A stretch of 51,596 bases of DNA from Oscillospiraceae bacterium (GTDB lineage: Bacteria > Bacillota > Clostridia > Oscillospirales > CAG-272), in the NCBI GenBank assembly GCA_015064185.1, contig SVSS01000009.1:1-51596 (forward strand), written 5' to 3'. The translations under genes and the position numbers were made by a program. Under the pieces are notes generated by a model that made no database searches, was not told the origin of the DNA, and worked only from the letters and a program-made list of their open reading frames with translations. Of the stretch, positions 15,591-22,912 are shown piece after piece (within the stretch, counting starts at the first letter, position 1; every line of letters begins with the position of its first letter).

Positions 15591-15621
15591 ATTATAGTCT
15601 TTCACCTTAGGGGAATGTCAA
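15591..15621 (-). promoter_or_regulatory. Promoter with 19-bp spacer and central dyad (MerR-type) for the island
   Basis: On the minus strand TTGACA (15621-15616) and TATAAT (15596-15591) are 19 bases apart, two more than normal. The spacer holds the dyad TTCCCCTAAGGTGAA, in which 12 of 15 positions match its own reverse complement. A 19-20 bp spacer with a dyad between -35 and -10 is the classic layout of promoters activated by MerR-family proteins. No MerR gene is in the window. Confidence 0.6.
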
Positions 15622-15706
15622 GTGTTTTTTTAAAAAATTCATACAATATCGTAAAAACACCTCCAAAATCAGAGTATGATCGTGCAGTCCCCCACAGAAA
15701 AGCAAA

Positions 15707-15736
15707 CAGGCACCGCCGAGTGGCGGTGCCTGTTTT
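15707..15736. terminator. Terminator at the end of the redox-enzyme operon
   Basis: An 11-bp perfect stem, CAGGCACCGCC (15707-15717) with GGCGGTGCCTG (15722-15732), has TTTT on the plus side and TTTGCTTTT on the minus side. It lies 18 bases beyond the stop codon of the last enzyme gene (15754). Confidence 0.8.
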
Positions 15737-15753
15737 GATTGCAATATAAAGAA

Positions 15754-16737
15754 TTAGTCAACAGTCAAAACAACCTTACCAACGTTCTTGCCCTGGTAAA
15801 GGATGTCGTGTGCTTCCTCAGCCTTCTGAATGGGAAGCACGGCATGGATGGTGGGCTTAACGAGCCCCGCCTCGATCTTGGGATAAACGTCACGAACGAT
15901 GCCCGCAAGGATCTCTGCCTTTACGGCAGGGGTACGGGAGCGCAGGGTGCTACCAACGATACGAACATTACGAACGTAAATGTTCTTGAGGTCGATCTCG
16001 GTCTTGGTGCCGGCGAGTGCCGCAATCATGATCCAACGAGCGCCGTGGGTGAGGTAGTGGATGCACTTGCCCATGATCTCGCCGCCAAGGCAGTCGATGG
16101 CAACGTCAACGGAGTGACCCTTTTCAAGCTCCTCCTTGAGAACGTCGGCAATGTTCTCCTTGGTGGTAACAACCACGCGGTCGGCGTTAAGGTGCTTGAT
16201 GTTTGCAGCGATCTCATCGGTGAGAACCGTGGTGATCACGCGCACGCCAAATGCCTTTGCCATGGGGATGATCACGCTGGCAAGGCCGGAGGCGCCTGCG
16301 TTCATCAGGAGCGTGTTGCCCTCCTTGATCTTACCCTCGATAAAGAGATTGAGGTAAGCGGTAGCAAATGCCTCGGGAATGGCTGCTGCCTCTACCATGG
16401 AGCAGTTCTTCGGAACGGGCATGAGCATATCGTATTTTACCGATACGTACTCGGCATAGCCGCCACCGCCAAGCAGTGCGCAAACCTTGTCGCCCACCTT
16501 CCAGTTCGACTTTTCAGCCGCCTCGGCACCAACCTCAACGATCGTGCCTGCCACCTCAAGGCCCATCCACTCGGGGCAGCCTGCAGGGGGCGGGTAATCG
16601 CCCTCGCGCTGCATGAGGTCTGCGCGGTTAAGTGCCGCTGCCTCGATCTTTACCAGAACCTCCTCAGATTTAATAACGGGGTCCGGTACGTTATCCCAAC
16701 GAAGGGATCTATCATCATTTACAAGTACTGCTTTCAT
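15754..16737 (-). CDS. NADPH:quinone oxidoreductase-like zinc-independent MDR protein
   Basis: The protein has 327 residues in the medium-chain dehydrogenase/reductase superfamily. The N-terminal catalytic half has the quinone-reductase signature ALNRADLMQREGDYPPP, and the Rossmann half has AGASGLASVIIPMAKAFG as the nucleotide-binding loop (NADPH type). The cysteines that bind structural zinc in alcohol dehydrogenases are missing, as in the QOR subgroup. It is the last gene of a four-gene operon, 39 bases after an epimerase-like gene. The substrate is unknown; the context suggests reduction or oxidation of a sugar-derived carbonyl compound rather than a quinone. Confidence 0.85.
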   Translation of the reverse strand: MKAVLVNDDRSLRWDNVPDPVIKSEEVLVKIEAAALNRADLMQREGDYPPPAGCPEWMGLEVAGTIVEVGAEAAEKSNWKVGDKVCALLGGGGYAEYVSVKYDMLMPVPKNCSMVEAAAIPEAFATAYLNLFIEGKIKEGNTLLMNAGASGLASVIIPMAKAFGVRVITTVLTDEIAANIKHLNADRVVVTTKENIADVLKEELEKGHSVDVAIDCLGGEIMGKCIHYLTHGARWIMIAALAGTKTEIDLKNIYVRNVRIVGSTLRSRTPAVKAEILAGIVRDVYPKIEAGLVKPTIHAVLPIQKAEEAHDILYQGKNVGKVVLTVD

Positions 16738-16776
16738 TATGTTATCCTCTTTTCTAAATTATTTCGGTAGTTTCAA

Positions 16777-17703
16777 TCAGATCGCGCCAAGCTTTTTGAG
16801 CTCGATGATAATACCCTCTTTGATGCTCTTGAAGTCGGAGGGCTTAAGACCCGTGACACGGAGCACCTTGGAGTTGTCGATCTTACGGTCAAACAGGCGG
16901 TCATACTTCCAGCGGAACTGGGTCTTTAAGGGCTCGTTCGAGAAATCGATCGTCGTCCACTCAAACTCGGTGCCAAGCACCTCGGTATAGATATCGGCGA
17001 TCTCACCCCAAGTGAGGTTTTGTGCCGAAGAAATGGTAAACGCCTCGCCGATCGCTTCCTTTTTAAATAGAAGATGCGCGATCATCTTTCCCGAGTTGCC
17101 TGCCCAGTCAAGGCCGGCGGTGAGGTTCTTCGACTCGATCGAAACCTTTACCTTTCTGCCCTCTTTTACCGCGTCAACGACCTCGGTCTTGGATGCCATA
17201 ACCACGTCAAAGCGGCGACCCGAGAAGGAGATAACAGGGCGAACAACGGTCCAGTTCTGGGGGCAGTCGCACTCCTTCATGTAGCGCTCGGAGCGCACCT
17301 TTGCAAGCGCGTAATCCTCGTTTGCCTGCACCACAGGATCCTTTTCCACGTCAATCAGGAGCGGTGCATCCTCGGTAACGGGGTGCTGCAGGTCAGCATA
17401 CACACGGTAAGAGGACAGGAAAATGAGGTGGTCGGTGTTGCGCGAGAGCAGCTCGTGGAAGGGGGGATATTTGGTGTCGTCGCGGTAAAGCAGGAAGTTA
17501 ACGATGCCGTCGTAGCGGTTTTCCTTAAACAGCTCCGTCAAGAACTCGATCGTTGCATACTCCTTAATGTATCGAAGATTCTCGTTGTCCGATACGTGAT
17601 CCTCAAGGCAAATAACGTCTACCTTGTGGCCGAGCTTCAGGAGCTCCTCTGCCGTGTAGGTGCCGAGCGTGCCGCCGCCACCGATCAACAAAACCTTTTT
17701 CAT
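16777..17703 (-). CDS. NAD-dependent epimerase/reductase (extended SDR family)
   Basis: The protein has 308 residues. The N-terminal Rossmann motif is GGGGTLGTYTAEELL, and the active-site pair is likely the tyrosine and lysine of YALAKVRSE (about residue 135), with a serine in FLSSYRVY before it. This fits sugar-nucleotide epimerases and related reductases. The frame is open slightly upstream from a TTG, but ATG 17703 follows a good GGAGGAA and overlaps the previous stop as TGATG, so translation is coupled. The exact substrate cannot be told. Confidence 0.85.
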   Translation of the reverse strand: MKKVLLIGGGGTLGTYTAEELLKLGHKVDVICLEDHVSDNENLRYIKEYATIEFLTELFKENRYDGIVNFLLYRDDTKYPPFHELLSRNTDHLIFLSSYRVYADLQHPVTEDAPLLIDVEKDPVVQANEDYALAKVRSERYMKECDCPQNWTVVRPVISFSGRRFDVVMASKTEVVDAVKEGRKVKVSIESKNLTAGLDWAGNSGKMIAHLLFKKEAIGEAFTISSAQNLTWGEIADIYTEVLGTEFEWTTIDFSNEPLKTQFRWKYDRLFDRKIDNSKVLRVTGLKPSDFKSIKEGIIIELKKLGAI

Positions 17704-18719
17704 CAGATGTTCCTCCAATCAAACAGTACCCCGATGGGGAATTTTTTATCGTTTAAAAGTCTATCATATACAACGCCTGCCTCGGCGGGAGAATGGATCT
17801 CGCCGATCATATCCTTAAAGTTCAGGCGGCCGCCGCGGATGAGGTTCATTGCGGCCCTCATATCGTCCTCGTGGATCCAAAGACCGGGCGCGGATTCCTC
17901 CACAGGGCGCGCACGGGTGTGTGCACCGATGAGGGAAACGCCCTTGCCGTGCACCATCTTGTAATAGTCGATCTCGAATTTGGAGCTGCGGGTGCAACCG
18001 AGCAGTGCCACTCTGCCCATCTCCTTCATGCACTCAAGTGCCTGAACCAGGCCAATGCCAAGACCCGTTACCTCAATGCAAACGTTTACACCGCCGTCAC
18101 TAAGAGCGATCACCTTTTCGGCAAAGCCCTCCTCGGTGGGATCGAGCGCGTAATCCGCACCCATCTTCAGGGCAAACTCGCGACGGTCTGCCACGGGGTC
18201 AACAGCGATGACAGGATATGCACCTGCGGCACGCAGCTGCTGTACGGCAAACACACCGAGAATGCCAAGACCCATAACAAGCGCAGACTCGCCGATCTCG
18301 ATCTTGGTCTTACGGATCGCACCCATGGGGAAGGTGGAAATATGTACCATCGAGGCCTCCATTGTGGAAACACCCTCGGGGATCTTTACGACGTTTTTAC
18401 GCTTTACGGTAATGTTTTTCTTGTGCTTGCCCCAGTAAACGATCACACGGTCGCCAACGGCAACATCCTTTACGCCCTCGCCAACGGCACTCACAACGCC
18501 CGCGGCGCTGTAGCCACAGTAACGGGGGAACACGATCTCCGCGTCCTCATCGTCGTCGCGCTTGTTGCGCTCGCCAACGAGATTGGCCTTCTCAGTGCCG
18601 GAGCTGATCGCCGAATACTCAAGCGATACCGTGACCTCACCTGCCTTCGGTGCCTCATACTCTGCATCGAGCAGCTCAGCCACACAGGGCTTGGTAAACA
18701 CAATTTGCTTCGTTTTCAT
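17703..18719 (-). CDS. Zinc-type alcohol dehydrogenase-like protein (MDR family)
   Basis: The protein has 338 residues. The GroES-like N-terminal domain begins with the pattern LEYSAISSGTEKANLVG, seen in sugar-related MDR proteins often paired with Gfo/Idh/MocA enzymes. The nucleotide loop is VMGLGILGVFAVQQL, and the acidic end of the second strand is AVDPV, which favours NAD(H). The usual structural-zinc cysteine cluster is not present. It lies 2 bases after the Gfo/Idh/MocA gene and overlaps the next gene's start by one base. Together they suggest stepwise oxidation and reduction of a sugar or cyclitol. Confidence 0.85.
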   Translation of the reverse strand: MKTKQIVFTKPCVAELLDAEYEAPKAGEVTVSLEYSAISSGTEKANLVGERNKRDDDEDAEIVFPRYCGYSAAGVVSAVGEGVKDVAVGDRVIVYWGKHKKNITVKRKNVVKIPEGVSTMEASMVHISTFPMGAIRKTKIEIGESALVMGLGILGVFAVQQLRAAGAYPVIAVDPVADRREFALKMGADYALDPTEEGFAEKVIALSDGGVNVCIEVTGLGIGLVQALECMKEMGRVALLGCTRSSKFEIDYYKMVHGKGVSLIGAHTRARPVEESAPGLWIHEDDMRAAMNLIRGGRLNFKDMIGEIHSPAEAGVVYDRLLNDKKFPIGVLFDWRNI

Positions 18720-18721
18720 TT

Positions 18722-19720
18722 TTATACCTCTTTTCCGCAGGATTTTAACAACAGCTTGTACAGTCCAAGCTCATAGTCGGGTGTGTAGGGGTTCTTTTCG
18801 CCGCGCACGGCACGTGCAAAGTTTTGCATCATCGCGCTGTAACGGTTGTAGGATTCGGTGCGCGCGGTCTTCCACTCCTCGCGCCAGATCAAATCGGCAT
18901 CGCTTTCGCTGTATACGGTGTAGCGCAGCTCACCGTCCTCAACCTCGAGGGGTTTTAATTCAATCGTTGCCTTCTCGCCGCAAATGACAAGCTGGCGGCG
19001 CATATATCCGCCGCGCTCAACCGCTGCGGTCTTGGCGAAGGAAACGCCGTTTTTGTATTTGTAAGCCACCATGCCGAAATCGGTTGCTTCGACACCGTGA
19101 ATGCCAGTCGAGCAGTTCAGGGGGATGACCTCCTCCGGCTCTCCGAGAATGCCATAAATGAGGTCGATGATGTGACAACCGAGGAAGTACATCATGCCGC
19201 CGGGAAAGGTCGAGAGCCACTCGCGCTTATGGTCGGCATAAAAGCAGTCCATGTGTGCCTCAACCGAAAAGATCTCGCCAAGCTCGCCACGGCGGATGCG
19301 CTCAACACTCTCGATAAACACGGGATTGAAGCGGTACATATAGCCCATGGAAAAGGCGATGTTTTTCTCCTTAACGGTCTTGATCAGCTCCTCAAATGCC
19401 GCAAGGTCGGGGCTGCCGGGCTTTTCCATGTGCAGGTGCTTGCCTGCCCTTGCCACCATCAGCGCGTATTTGGTGAGATAGATCTCCTCGGTCTCAACCG
19501 TTACCGCCTCGATCTCGGGATCGTTTAAGATCTCCTCCACCGTCATTTCGCGGTAGCCGTCAAAGTACGCGGCACGCTTGGGGAAAAGCTTGCGCTCGTT
19601 CTCGGGCAGGCAGTACCCCACGATTTCAAAAATGTCGGATTGCTCAGTAAGGTTTTTGAAAATGGCACTGCCATGGCTGTTGCCGCTGGTGCCGATCTGT
19701 GCAATTTTGATCTTTTTCAT
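18722..19720 (-). CDS. Gfo/Idh/MocA-family oxidoreductase
   Basis: The protein has 332 residues. The N-terminal Rossmann fold starts with KIAQIGTSGNSHGSA, a variant of the glycine motif, and the family motif appears as the lysine-bearing GKHLHMEKPGSPD, where EKP carries the catalytic or NAD-contacting lysine. The C-terminal half is the usual open beta-sheet substrate domain (GGMMYFLGCHIIDLIYG, with a conserved histidine). The ATG at 19720 has GGAGG six bases upstream; a GTG at 19723 is also possible. It is the first gene of the operon, divergent from an AraC regulator. Substrates in this family are sugars, inositols or their derivatives. Confidence 0.88.
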   Translation of the reverse strand: MKKIKIAQIGTSGNSHGSAIFKNLTEQSDIFEIVGYCLPENERKLFPKRAAYFDGYREMTVEEILNDPEIEAVTVETEEIYLTKYALMVARAGKHLHMEKPGSPDLAAFEELIKTVKEKNIAFSMGYMYRFNPVFIESVERIRRGELGEIFSVEAHMDCFYADHKREWLSTFPGGMMYFLGCHIIDLIYGILGEPEEVIPLNCSTGIHGVEATDFGMVAYKYKNGVSFAKTAAVERGGYMRRQLVICGEKATIELKPLEVEDGELRYTVYSESDADLIWREEWKTARTESYNRYSAMMQNFARAVRGEKNPYTPDYELGLYKLLLKSCGKEV

Positions 19721-19769
19721 CACGGACCTCCGTAAATCATATTTTACCTATTATATTTATTTTACACGC

Positions 19770-19798
19770 TTGACGGGTCGCGCGCAATATGGTATACT
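19770..19798 (+). promoter_or_regulatory. Sigma-A promoter of the AraC-type regulator
   Basis: TTGACG (19770-19775), 17 bases, TGG, then TATACT (19793-19798). In the same gap a minus-strand TATAAT (19755-19750) faces the enzyme operon but has no -35 partner, which would fit activation by the divergent regulator. Confidence 0.7.
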
Positions 19799-19833
19799 GT
19801 AAAAAAAGTAACTATTCTGCAACAGGAGGCAAT

Positions 19834-20592
19834 ATGAGCACCACAGCGATCTGGGTTTCCGACCTGTCAACATCGCGACACACCTTTCACAATTACCACT
19901 TTTGTCGCGGCAACTCCAATAAAAGAAAATCAAGGCTCGGGCTTGTCGTCCGTGGCAGCGGAACCTATATATACTTAAATCAAAAGCTAAAGGTTGCCGA
20001 GGGCGATGTCATCTTTATCCCCGAAAACATTTATTGCTACTCCGAGTGGCACGGTGCACCCGACATTGAGGTCGTGTATCTGAGTTGCTTTATGCATTAC
20101 GAAAGCTTTAAATATGCACCGCAGATCATCGAAGCCGATGCGGATACAAAAAACGCCATTCTGCAAATAGCAGCGCTCCTCGGGGGTGGACAAATGGAAA
20201 TTCTTGAGGCGTATTCTCGCTTTTATAAGCTTTTACAGACCATTATCGTCAAAATGAAGCAAAGCGATTTTGCCTTTGATAAGACTCTGCAGACCGCCAT
20301 TGAATATATCACCAACCATTGGAACACCGCCTTTTCGGTGTCGGATCTTGCCAAGGCGTGCTGTGTCAGCGAATCTACGGTGTATCATCTTTTCCAAAAG
20401 GAATTGGGGCAAACGCCCGTGAGCTTTTTAAATTCCATTCGCATTAATGTTGCCATTGAACAGCTTGAAAACACCAGCCAGTCGATCTCAGCGATCAGCG
20501 AGTCCGTCGGCTTTCGCTCGGAAAACCATTTTCGTAAGGTCTTTGCCGAGCTCACGGGCACCACACCCTTAAAATACAGAAAAACGCGGTGA
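19834..20592 (+). CDS. AraC-family transcriptional regulator
   Basis: The protein has 252 residues. An N-terminal cupin-like sensing domain (RLGLVVRGSGTYIYL, then EGDVIFIPENIY) is followed by two helix-turn-helix units of the AraC type: FSVSDLAKACCVSESTVYHLF and the second unit ending SVGFRSENHFRKVFAELTG. The frame is open upstream, but ATG 19834 directly follows AGGAGG with ideal spacing. It is transcribed away from four redox enzymes and most likely activates them in response to their sugar-like substrate, because their promoter lacks a -35. Confidence 0.9.
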   Translation: MSTTAIWVSDLSTSRHTFHNYHFCRGNSNKRKSRLGLVVRGSGTYIYLNQKLKVAEGDVIFIPENIYCYSEWHGAPDIEVVYLSCFMHYESFKYAPQIIEADADTKNAILQIAALLGGGQMEILEAYSRFYKLLQTIIVKMKQSDFAFDKTLQTAIEYITNHWNTAFSVSDLAKACCVSESTVYHLFQKELGQTPVSFLNSIRINVAIEQLENTSQSISAISESVGFRSENHFRKVFAELTGTTPLKYRKTR

Positions 20593-20679
20593 TATTTTAA
20601 AAAAAGTCGCCCAACGTATTGACTTTTAGCCCCCTTAACTATATATGAGGGGGAAATAAAAAAAACCGGAGGATCTCCT

Positions 20680-20805
20680 ATGTCCGAAAAGGTTATTTTG
20701 ATACTTGCCGACGGTATGCGCCCCGATGCGCTGACCTCTTGCGGTCACCCGTTTGTTGAAAAGATGAAGGAAATGGCGACCTACACTCTCGGTGCGCACC
20801 GCAAT
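20680..20805 (+). pseudogene. 5' remnant of an alkaline-phosphatase-superfamily phosphodiesterase gene
   Basis: The first 41 codons read as the start of a nucleotide pyrophosphatase/phosphodiesterase-like protein: KVILILADGMRPDAL carries the metal-binding aspartate, followed by CGHPFVEKMKEMATYT. After GAHR the sequence changes to low-complexity coding without similarity and stops at 20943, already inside the next gene. The expected catalytic threonine region is absent, so the product cannot be an enzyme. The ribosome site (GGAGGATCTCC) and upstream region are intact, which points to a recent deletion that joined this start to the region before 20906. Confidence 0.7.
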
Positions 20806-20844
20806 GCTTCAAATATAAAGATGCCAGCATCAACCAACAGTTCA

Positions 20845-20873
20845 TTGACTCCAAGCATCTCGTATGGTAAAAT
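20845..20873 (+). promoter_or_regulatory. Sigma-A promoter for the membrane protein at 20906
   Basis: TTGACT (20845-20850), 17 bases, TGG, then TAAAAT (20868-20873). It lies inside the tail of the phosphodiesterase remnant, just after the deletion point, and 33 bases before the start codon. Confidence 0.7.
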
Positions 20874-20905
20874 GAGCTTACAAGAACCCCCAAAAGGAGA
20901 TACCT

Positions 20906-21586
20906 ATGGACAAAAGACTGCGAAATTATTTTATGATGAGTGATGTGCCACGCCTCATTGGCATCGGCATGATGGCAGCGGGCGCCATTCTGCTGTTGCT
21001 CGCATGGTTTGTGCCGATTGGCTTGTTTTTCTGGATCTTGATGTGTCTGTGCCTGGCAGGCGGTCCCGTTCTGTTTTGGGTAGCGGGCTCGATGCGCGCA
21101 AGCGAAAGTGATATCGACGAGCATCTTAAGCGAAGCACAAGCGACATGGGCTTGTCACCTTCGGATGAGAGCAAATACCGTAAAAGGCTGCTCTCAAGCA
21201 TGCCACCCCAGACCGTAAGCACCTATGTTTATCGAGAGGGCTTGATGCTTGCAAGATCCAAAGACGGCACCGTGCGCTCCGAGGAATATGCCAAGGCAAT
21301 GATCTACGTTCTGACCGACGGCATCGTGATTATTTCCCGCACGATATCGCTGATCTCGGATGAAAAGCAAAACCAAACAATAGAAATCCCCTTTGCCTCG
21401 CTCGAAAAAGCGGAGCTCGTGAGCGAGAAAAAGCAGTTAAGCTTTGGTAAAAAAAGCTTTGAGGTAAAAGAGTCCTTCTTGCAGATCGTGCATGACGGCA
21501 TAACGCTACAACTCCCCACCCAGCTTGATTTTAAGCTTGAGCAATTTGTAGAAAAGCTTAACGAAATGGCAGCTGAACAGAAATAG
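20906..21586 (+). CDS. Two-span membrane protein of unknown function
   Basis: The protein has 226 residues. Two strong helices at about residues 17-38 and 39-60 are followed by a large cytoplasmic part. The first portion is helical and charged (SESDIDEHLKRSTSDMG). The second is beta-rich with repeated short strands (YVLTDGIVIISRTISLISD, then IEIPFASLEKAELVSEK), like a bacterial PH-type domain. AAAAGGAG sits seven bases before the ATG. It is expressed from its own promoter and ends in a strong terminator. No family name can be given. The layout resembles the PH-type membrane proteins of the AT-rich island, but its base composition matches the core chromosome. Confidence 0.75.
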   Translation: MDKRLRNYFMMSDVPRLIGIGMMAAGAILLLLAWFVPIGLFFWILMCLCLAGGPVLFWVAGSMRASESDIDEHLKRSTSDMGLSPSDESKYRKRLLSSMPPQTVSTYVYREGLMLARSKDGTVRSEEYAKAMIYVLTDGIVIISRTISLISDEKQNQTIEIPFASLEKAELVSEKKQLSFGKKSFEVKESFLQIVHDGITLQLPTQLDFKLEQFVEKLNEMAAEQK

Positions 21587-21627
21587 TCAAGCATAAAAAT
21601 TTAAAACTCACTTTTTGAAAACATTAA

Positions 21628-21675
21628 AATCGGACACATCACAGGATCGTTCCCTGTGATGTGTCCGATTTTTTT
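21628..21675. terminator. Strong terminator after the membrane protein gene
   Basis: A perfect 18-bp stem (21628-21645 with 21653-21670, arm start AATCGGACACATC) has a 7-base loop and is followed by seven T. It separates the plus-strand gene from hairpin array A. Confidence 0.9.
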
Positions 21676-21693
21676 ATTTGATTTTGATGAATT

Positions 21694-21889
21694 GCAATCT
21701 GCGATTGCATGAATTGAAGCTATTTGCTACGCAAATGAAGCTTCATGATTTCTCGCCCGATGCTACGCATCGAATGCTCCATGAATTGAATTGCCCTCCT
21801 ATGCGCCGCAGTGCAATTCATGGCGTTAGCCAATTCATGATAACGCAGTTATCAATTCATGCCCGCAAGGGCAATTCATTGCGGTCGCA
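21694..21889. repeat. Hairpin array A: variable hairpins joined by AATTCAT linkers
   Basis: About eight short hairpins in 196 bases. The regular part has GGC-GTTA-GCC at 21822, GATAA-CGCAG-TTATC at 21839, GCCC-GCAA-GGGC at 21861 and TGCG-GT-CGCA at 21880, each followed or preceded by AATTCAT. The first part has GCAATC-TGC-GATTGC (21694-21708), a nested hairpin with ATTTGC-TAC-GCAAAT inside GAAGCT/AGCTTC (21716-21744) and CGATGC-TAC-GCATCG (21758-21772), with the linker as ATGAATT. Stems differ from unit to unit but all pair perfectly. It fills the gap between two converging genes, and no protein is encoded. Confidence 0.8.
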
Positions 21890-21895
21890 ATAAGC

Positions 21896-22894
21896 TTATT
21901 TCGAAGCTTCTTCAATTGCGACAGCAACTGCCACGGTCATACCAACCATGGGGTTGTTACCTGCGCCGATAAGACCCATCATCTCTACGTGCGCGGGCAC
22001 GGAGGAGGAGCCTGCAAACTGCGCGTCGCCGTGCATTCTGCCAAGGGTATCGGTCATGCCGTAGGAAGCAGGGCCTGCTGCCATGTTATCGGGGTGAAGA
22101 GTACGGCCTGTGCCACCGCCCGAAGCCACGGAGAAGTACTTCTTGCCGTTCTCCATGCACCACTTCTTGTAGGTGCCTGCAACGGGGTGCTGGAAGCGGG
22201 TGGGGTTGGTGGAGTTACCGGTAATGGAAACGCCAACGTTCTCAAGACGCATGATCGCCACGCCCTCGGGCACGCTGTCAGAACCGTAGCATTTTACGTT
22301 TGCACGCGCGCCGGTGGAGAATGCCTTCTCGGAAACCACCTTAACCTCCTCGGTTGTGGGGTCAAACTCAGTCTTTACGTAGGTAAAGCCGTTGATGCGG
22401 GAAATGATGTATGCAGCATCCTTGCCAAGACCGTTGAGGATCACGCGCAGGGGCTTGGTGCGCACCTTATTTGCGTTCAGCGCGATCTTGATAGCGCCCT
22501 CAGCAGCGGCAAAGGACTCGTGACCTGCGAGGAAGCAGAAGCAATCGGTCTCCTCGGAAAGGAGCATTGCGCCAAGGTTGCCGTGACCAAGACCAACCTT
22601 ACGGTTCTCAGCAACGGAGCCGGGAATGCAGAATGCCTGCAGACCAATGCCGATTGCGGCAGCAGCGTCAGAAGCCTTCTTGCAGCCCTTCTTAATTGCA
22701 ATAGCAGCGCCTACAACGTAAGCCCACTTTGCGTTCTCAAAGCAGATAGGCTGGGTCTCCTCTACGATCTTGTAGGGGTCAATGCCCTGTGCCTTGCAGA
22801 TATCCATGCACTCGTCAATAGAGGAGATGCCGTATTCCTTCAGCGCGGCAAGAATTTTTGCCTCGCGTCTTTCATAACCTTCAAATTTTGCCAT
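21896..22894 (-). CDS. GGGtGRT protein
   Basis: The protein has 332 residues and is recognisable as the family named after its motif, here ASGGGTGRTLHPDNMA at about residue 263. Other marks are GLGHGNLGAMLLSEETDC with cysteines nearby and the glycine-rich end MGLIGAGNNPMVGMTVAVA. The biochemical role is not established. Members are encoded next to a NifU-like scaffold protein, as here (18 bases downstream of it), so a role in iron-sulfur or metal cofactor handling is inferred. The protein has several cysteines (CMDICKAQ, CFENA, CFCFLAGH) that could bind a cluster. AAGGAGG precedes the ATG. Hairpin array A begins six bases after the stop. Confidence 0.85.
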   Translation of the reverse strand: MAKFEGYERREAKILAALKEYGISSIDECMDICKAQGIDPYKIVEETQPICFENAKWAYVVGAAIAIKKGCKKASDAAAAIGIGLQAFCIPGSVAENRKVGLGHGNLGAMLLSEETDCFCFLAGHESFAAAEGAIKIALNANKVRTKPLRVILNGLGKDAAYIISRINGFTYVKTEFDPTTEEVKVVSEKAFSTGARANVKCYGSDSVPEGVAIMRLENVGVSITGNSTNPTRFQHPVAGTYKKWCMENGKKYFSVASGGGTGRTLHPDNMAAGPASYGMTDTLGRMHGDAQFAGSSSVPAHVEMMGLIGAGNNPMVGMTVAVAVAIEEASK

Positions 22895-22912
22895 GATACA
22901 ACTACCTCCTTC

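Noticed and set aside
11940-15700. Prophage or integrative element
   Set aside because: No integrase, recombinase, phage structural gene or target-site duplication was found around the AT-rich island.
21694-21889. CRISPR array
   Set aside because: In CRISPR the repeat is constant and the spacer is variable, with units of about 60-70 bases. Here the constant part is only 7 bases, the variable part is palindromic, the unit is about 20 bases, and no cas genes are near.
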